Assembly: GCA_963402885.1 (NCBI GenBank)
Contig: OY727099.1
Location: forward strand, 17,503,001 to 17,567,000
Source of the DNA: Antedon bifida
Taxonomy: Eukaryota; Echinodermata; Crinoidea; Comatulida; Antedonidae
Length of the DNA stretch: 64,000 bases
Direction of reading: 5' to 3'
In this document: piece after piece, positions 59,069-64,000 of the stretch
Layout of the letters: every line of letters starts with the position of its first letter
Position numbering within the stretch: the first letter of the stretch is position 1
The notes under the pieces: generated by a model
Told to the model about the DNA's origin: nothing
Database searches by the model: none
The model's input: the letters and a program-made list of their open reading frames with translations, nothing else
Position numbers and translations under genes: made by a program

Positions 59069-59211
59069 GTTAGTAGAAATGATATCACCATCAACAAAAA
59101 GGTATTTCTTGCCAGTAATAAGAAAAAGAAACTCATTACAGTAGGCCTTGCATCACATTATTATCAGAATTTGTTGTGATCAGTGATCTTCCTTAATTCC
59201 ATTAATTTCAG
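59069..59211 (+). other. TRMT2A intron (143 bp)
   Basis: A short intron between two clearly coding exons, GTTAGT to TTAATTTCAG, phase 2. Confidence 0.75.
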
Positions 59212-59531
59212 TTCAAAAACAAAGACATATGATGATGATTCTATTGAGCTGCTATTTGGTGAACAATACATACATGAGAAACTCCATGATCTTACTTTCC
59301 GGATCTCACCACTCGCATTCTTCCAGCCAAATACAAAATGTGCTGAGGTTTTATATTCAACGATTCAAGAACTTGCAATTGCAAATAGTGAAAAGGAAAT
59401 ATTGCTACTGGACTTGTATTGTGGGACAGGGACTATTGGTTTATATCTTTCTAAGAGTGTTCAGAAAGTGATTGGAATTGAAATTGTGCCTCAAGCTGTA
59501 CAAGATGCTATTGTAAATTCAAGCATAAATG
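59212..59531 (+). CDS. TRMT2A: TRMT2A exon with the SAM-binding loop
   Basis: The exon encodes the start of the Rossmann-fold methyltransferase domain: EKLHDLTFRISPLAFFQPNT, AEVLYSTIQEL, then LLLDLYCGTGTIGLYLSK and VIGIEIVPQAVQDAIVN. FRISPxAFFQxN is the TrmA/TRMT2 substrate-binding signature and LDLYCGTGTIGL is S-adenosylmethionine motif I; GIE is the acidic end of the next strand. It ends in phase 1 before GTAATT. The remaining family motifs (DPPRAG and the catalytic YVSCNP cysteine) are not found up to 64000, so the gene continues outside the window or is incomplete. Its last 54 bases are duplicated at 60938-60991. Confidence 0.9.
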
Positions 59532-62397
59532 GTAATTAGTTTTGTGTTTATTTTATTAATACCAAAGAGGGTGGTTGTTTCTTGTATTGGAACTGATAAA
59601 TATCCATGGAGCATGCTTTAAATTTCAAAACATTTTACATAATTCAAAGATAAAGTAATATAAAATTATATCAGTAATCTTTTGTTGTAAAATATGAAAA
59701 TGATAGATTGCTAATTGAATAAAATGGAAAATCTTTTTTCTTTACTAAAACATACTCTTAAAGTATACATTCAAAAATATAAAGCTCTTTTATAATTGTA
59801 AGTGGAAAGTGAATTATCAAAATTGAAAGGTTTTTCAAACGAAAATTGTACCACTTTACAATAATAATTAAATGGTTGCTTCTTTATGTGACTTATCAAA
59901 CCCAAAACATATACTTTCTTAAATTTAAATTATCATTGATATTTTGCCATCATTTCTTTACTCTATCACATTCTATAAACATCATGTAACAATTTTACCT
60001 GCATAAGTTAATTGCAAAAATAACACATTGGTGAGGTAACCTTTGATGTTTTAAACAGCATTTTATTTGTAAAGATTATACAATGAATAAACTTAAATTG
60101 AAAATGTTTAAATTTTGTGTGTAAATTCTGTAGAAAAAATAGTTTTATGGTCTAATCTTTTCTTAAATTAAATTTCACTTCCAATTTTAGTTCAATTCTA
60201 ATTGGTTCTTTAACATGATTTAATATAATATGTTCATAAATAGATTTAGCATATTACAGTATATTTTAATTTATGATACACGTCGATATTCAGAGATTTA
60301 TAATCAAAGGGGTAAATTCTAATTTTTGTAGTAGGGGCATTCTGTTAGGCTAGGCACAGAAATTGAAAATGTTAATGCAATTATAAAGCAAGTCATGCTC
60401 TAATTTGGCAACACATTTTTTATATAGCACACTATGTCGGTCGGTCGGTAAACACTAACTTCAGCACGTGACTGCAGCCATGTATGGCCTTGTTTAGAGT
60501 AATTTGACTATGCTGAATACAAAATTGGCTGTGGCCTTAAAAAAAAAAATTGGCATAAAGCCTAGCTTGAAGGAGTTTTTCAAAATGGCCGTCTGTAACA
60601 TTATGAGCTTGTATCTTGGTAACCACTGAATGTAGCGACTTATTTTTTTTATCTCAAATTGTTGGTAACATGCATGTTCATATTGCTGTAATGAGAATTG
60701 TTTTCATAAAATGACAGAAAATATGATTTCTGCCATTTTTTACCTTTGACCTCATAGTGTCATATTTCTGTAACAGTTAGTTGTATAGATTGGGCTTAAT
60801 GAAAAATATTTTGAACTAGTGGCCAGATATGTACTTTTGGAAAAATGTCTTTAATCTGCCAAAATAAAGGTGTTTGGACTGTTATTGTAATTGTATGTAT
60901 GTTGTGAATGCTAAAAACATTGGTAGCATTCAGGGAGTTGAAATTGTGCCTCAAGCTGTACAAGATGCTATTGTAAATTCAAGCATAAATGGTAATTAGT
61001 TTTGTGTTTATTTTATTAATACCAAAGAGGGTGGTTGTTTCTTGTATTGGAACTGATAAATATCCATGGAGCATGCTTTAAATTTCAAAACATTTTACAT
61101 AATTCAAAGATAAAGTAATATAAAATTATATCAGTAATCGTTTGTTGTAAAATATGAAAATGATAGATTGCTAATTGAATAAAATGGAAAATCTTTTTTC
61201 TTTACTAAAACATACTCTTAAAGTATACATTCAAAAATATAAAGCTCTTTTATAATTGTAAGTGGAAAGTGAATTATCAAAATTGAAAGGTTTTTCAAAC
61301 GAAAATTGTACCACTTTACAATAATAATTAAATGGTTGCTTCTTTATGTGACTTATCAAACCCAAAACATATACTTTCTTAAATTTAAATTATCATTGAT
61401 ATTTTGCCATCATTTCTTTACTCTATCACATTCTATAAACATCATGTAACAATTTTACCTGCATAAGTTAATTGCAAAAATAACACATTGGTGAGGTAAC
61501 CTTTGATGTTTTAAACAGCATTTTATTTGTAAAGATTATACAATGAATAAACTTAAATTGAAAATGTTTAAATTTTGTGTGTAAATTCTGTAGAAAAAAT
61601 AGTTTTATGGTCTAATCTTTTCTTAAATTAAATTTCACTTCCAATTTTAGTTCAATTCTAATTGGTTCTTTAACATGATTTAATATAATATGTTCATAAA
61701 TAGATTTAGCATATTACAGTATATTTTAATTTATGATACACGTCGATATTCAGAGATTTATAATCAAAGGGGTAAATTCTAATTTTTGTAGTAGGGGCAT
61801 TCTGTTAGGCTAGGCACAGAAATTGAAAATGTTAATGCAATTATAAAGCAAGTCATGCTCTAATTTGGCAACACATTTTTTATATAGCACACTATGTCGG
61901 TCGGTCGGTAAACACTAACTTCAGCACGTGACTGCAGCCATGTATGGCCTTGTTTAGAGTAATTTGACTATGCTGAATACAAAATTGGCTGTGGCCTTAA
62001 AAAAAAAAATTGGCATAAAGCCTAGCTTGAAGGAGTTTTTCAAAATGGCCGTCTGTAACATTATGAGCTTGTATCTTGGTAACCACTGAATGTAGCGACT
62101 TATTTTTTTTATCTCAAATTGTTGGTAACATGCATGTTCATATTGCTGTAATGAGAATTGTTTTCATAAAATGACAGAAAATATGATTTCTGCCATTTTT
62201 TACCTTTGACCTCATAGTGTCATATTTCTGTAACAGTTAGTTGTATAGATTGGGCTTAATGAAAAATATTTTGAACTAGTGGCCAGATATGTACTTTTGG
62301 AAAAATGTCTTTAATCTGCCAAAATAAAGGTGTTTGGACTGTTATTGTAATTGTATGTATGTTGTGAATGCTAAAAACATTGGTAGCATTCAGGGAG
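59478..62397. repeat. 1,460-bp tandem duplication cutting a TRMT2A exon
   Basis: Copy 1 is 59478-60937 and copy 2 is 60938-62397. Comparing them I saw one difference (T at 59680, G at 61140). The unit starts inside the SAM-domain exon (TTGAAATTGTGCCTCAAGC) and ends in the first unit of the 51-bp minisatellite (GCATTCAGGGAG). No micro-homology is obvious at the junction. Copy 2 has the exon end and donor but no acceptor. Each copy also includes the CGGTCGGTCGG-bearing repeat found at 45.3 and 48.0 kb. Confidence 0.95.
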
Positions 62398-62515
62398 ATA
62401 TTTTGAATGGTAGTGTGAATGCAAAGAACATTGGTAGCATTCAGGGAGATATTTTGAATGGTAGTGTGAATGCTAAGAACATTGGTAGAATTCAGGAAGA
62501 TATTTTGAATGGTAA
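62364..62515 (+). repeat. 51-bp minisatellite in an open frame
   Basis: Three direct units start at 62364, 62415 and 62466, with few differences. The length is a multiple of three and one plus-strand frame stays open, giving 17-residue repeats (VNAKNIGSIQGDILNGS). A partial unit also ends copy 1 of the duplication (60904-60937). I see no splice acceptor of normal strength, so coding use is doubtful. Confidence 0.85.
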
Positions 62516-62653
62516 ACAGGGAAATAGTTGAATGCTCAACAAATGAGATCAATCCTCACCAACTGCCAAATTCAAGAGACCAATGGCTAGAGAAAGGCTG
62601 AGTTGAGGGAGGAGGCCTAACTCCCTAGACTGCAGCCTTCCTTCTTTTTACAG

Positions 62654-62697
62654 CTTACCTGCTGGCAACCCTGACACAGATTTTGCTGATATAAAAG
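62654..62697 (+). CDS. Possible penultimate exon, unknown transcript
   Basis: CTTCTTTTTACAG precedes and GTATTG follows a 44-base block that can encode LPAGNPDTDFADIK. Spliced to the acceptor at 63341 it reads one more codon and then TGA, giving a plausible C-terminus. I do not recognise it; it does not resemble the known TRMT2A C-terminus. Confidence 0.25.
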
Positions 62698-63341
62698 GTA
62701 TTGTAGCTAGTAGCTATACCTGTTCTTTTATCATTCTGTATTTGGCTACTAACTAGCTAGGCCTAATAATAGGAGGCGTAGACCATACACAACCTACTAA
62801 GTTGAGTTCAGCAGAGAGGGACCAGAGCTAGGCTACAGTAGATAGTGAGTGGTTTGGGATTCAGTGGTGGTACCTATAAATTGGATCCCCTAAGTCACTC
62901 CCTGGTTATATTGTGTAGCAGGCCTGGCTAGTCATAGCTAGTATACTCTAGCTAACCACATTGTATCACTGATCAAAAAGAAGGGCTAACTAAACTATAT
63001 ATAAAAGCACTTTTAAATAAAAGCAGTTTTCATTCCATCATTTATTTTATTATAAGACCATGGGATGGTGGAGGCATTTTTTATGCCATGGCAGATTATT
63101 TCCTAATTCCAACATTTGAAATGAATACAAACAGTAACACAGTAACCACACAACAAGTATTTATTTTAAAGGGTAAATATTAAATAAATTCCTTTTTATT
63201 CAACCTGAATGATACTAATATAATAGTCCTCCTACAGAGAATAGTGCATAATTCAGTTTTATCTGCTATATACTGACTGTACATAAAGAAACACTGGTCT
63301 CCTTTGCAAATAATTGATTCTTGATTTTTGTTATCTTTCAG

Positions 63342-63410
63342 ACTGATTGTCGGAGAAGAATGCTAAAGTAGAAGCGAGTTGCTTGAACAACAAATAAAAA
63401 ATAAATAAAA
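63342..63410 (+). other. Possible terminal exon with poly(A) signals
   Basis: Follows TTGTTATCTTTCAG. A stop (TGA, 63344-63346) comes in phase with the exon at 62654. Overlapping AATAAA signals lie at 63393-63405. Supports a short plus-strand terminal exon only if the upstream exon is real. Confidence 0.25.
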
Positions 63411-63689
63411 GTTTGAATAGATGTACTTCTCAACAATTAATTAAACACGGTAGGGTATGTGGGACATAAGACCTTAGCGAGGTAACGTTCTTACCCCATT
63501 AGATGATAAATGAAGCATCTTATTAATATATCAAAACAATTCAAGTAAAAAGGCCTTGTACTTAAAATGCCTGAATATTGTGTTGAATTGCCTTTTATTT
63601 TAGGTACTAGTTTAACATCATAACATACTGTAGTCTGATGAGAGTTTTAACTTGATTTGTTGCAACCCTGAATTCCTATTACAATACTG

Positions 63690-63832
63690 TAGCATATTTA
63701 ATGCTATGTAGCATTTTCCTGCTAACATGTAATTTGCTCACTAGTTTGCATAGTATTAGTGTAGCATTCACCCACTAGCATTCGAATGCTAGTGTAGCAT
63801 TCACCCACTAGCATTCAAATGCTAGTGTAGTG
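63690..63832. repeat. Palindromic 33-bp direct repeat
   Basis: CACTAGCATTCGAATGCTAG plus TG (63773-63794) is a perfect 22-base palindrome. It recurs at 63806-63827 with one change, period 33, with TGTAGCATTCACC between. TAGCAT words continue upstream to about 63690. Confidence 0.8.
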
Positions 63833-64000
63833 ACGTGTTTTGAGACTTTAGAATATCATATCATTCAAGTCATACACGCTCGTTCGGGTTTGTGGCCAAA
63901 GAGGCCGTTTATTCGGTTCTGTGTCAAAGGTCATATGTCATTACAATATTGTAATGTAAAGTGTAAATACTTGTCATTCTCCCTTGTTAATTAAAAGTTA

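Noticed and set aside
60938-60991. Second copy of the TRMT2A exon end as a functional exon
   Set aside because: It has the donor but lacks an acceptor and is explained by the tandem duplication.
62256-62552. 98-codon minus-strand frame with repeated NISLNATNV
   Set aside because: Antisense reading of the 51-bp minisatellite; no start context or splice sites.
1-64000. tRNA, rRNA, CRISPR arrays, bacterial operons or ribosome binding sites
   Set aside because: No cloverleaf, rRNA core or regular spacer array was seen, and the gene structure is that of an animal nuclear genome.

Overview
The window looks like AT-rich nuclear DNA of a marine invertebrate deuterostome, most likely an echinoderm (a hemichordate is possible). 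The support is spliced animal genes with GT-AG introns, CR1/L2/Jockey-type LINE fragments, a very common AGGCCTA motif, and fold-back elements whose arms are short tandem units, the layout described for sea urchin TU elements. The species cannot be named from the sequence alone.

Two host genes are recognised. On the minus strand, 2,777-2,860 is the first coding exon of MEAF6, a subunit of MYST acetyltransferase complexes; the rest of that gene lies left of the window. On the plus strand, five exons of TRMT2A, the cytosolic tRNA uridine-54 C5 methyltransferase, lie at 16,918-17,106, 17,568-17,667, 26,610-26,680, 58,833-59,068 and 59,212-59,531. Codon phase is continuous across every junction, and the protein order matches the family from the end of the N-terminal region to the S-adenosylmethionine loop. 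The gene therefore covers at least 42.6 kb, and one intron (26,681-58,832) is about 32 kb. The N-terminal RRM exons and the C-terminal exons with the catalytic cysteine were not found.

Nearly everything else is repeats, much of it inside TRMT2A introns. Layout: 1-213 a 116-bp tandem repeat; 821-2,525 and 5,519-6,882 two copies of an hAT-like element with 8-bp target duplications, the first holding a TTAA-type MITE; 3,431-4,550 TU-like fold-back arrays; 7,519-8,760 a 4-bp-duplication element; 11,871-15,497 a large inverted-repeat island holding a LINE fragment; 15.6-16.6 kb, 21.1-25.2 kb, 30.9-33.8 kb and 46.0-47.3 kb Helitron-like sequence with 3' hairpins and CTAG ends; 27,095-34,279 a composite island of inverted arms with a broken Ty3-type gag fragment in one loop; 34,412-34,648 a broken Ty3-type integrase fragment; 36,699-39,985 a 3.3-kb TTAA element; 41.3-43.1 kb tandem units with X-box-like motifs; 44.2-49.1 kb elements with GAATAAACGCC ends; 49,313-52,354 an element built of TTCTATAGAA palindromes; 53,053-57,784 an element with a relative nested at 53,563-56,208.

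The right end holds a nearly perfect 1,460-bp tandem duplication (59,478-62,397) that starts inside a TRMT2A exon and ends in a 51-bp minisatellite, then two possible terminal exons of an unidentified transcript.

The least ordinary theme is that several large terminal-inverted-repeat elements in the TRMT2A introns carry exon-like pieces (open frames, GT-AG sites, poly(A) signals), like gene-capturing pack-type transposons. Inverted arms of a shared low-copy unit also enclose LINE and retroelement fragments.
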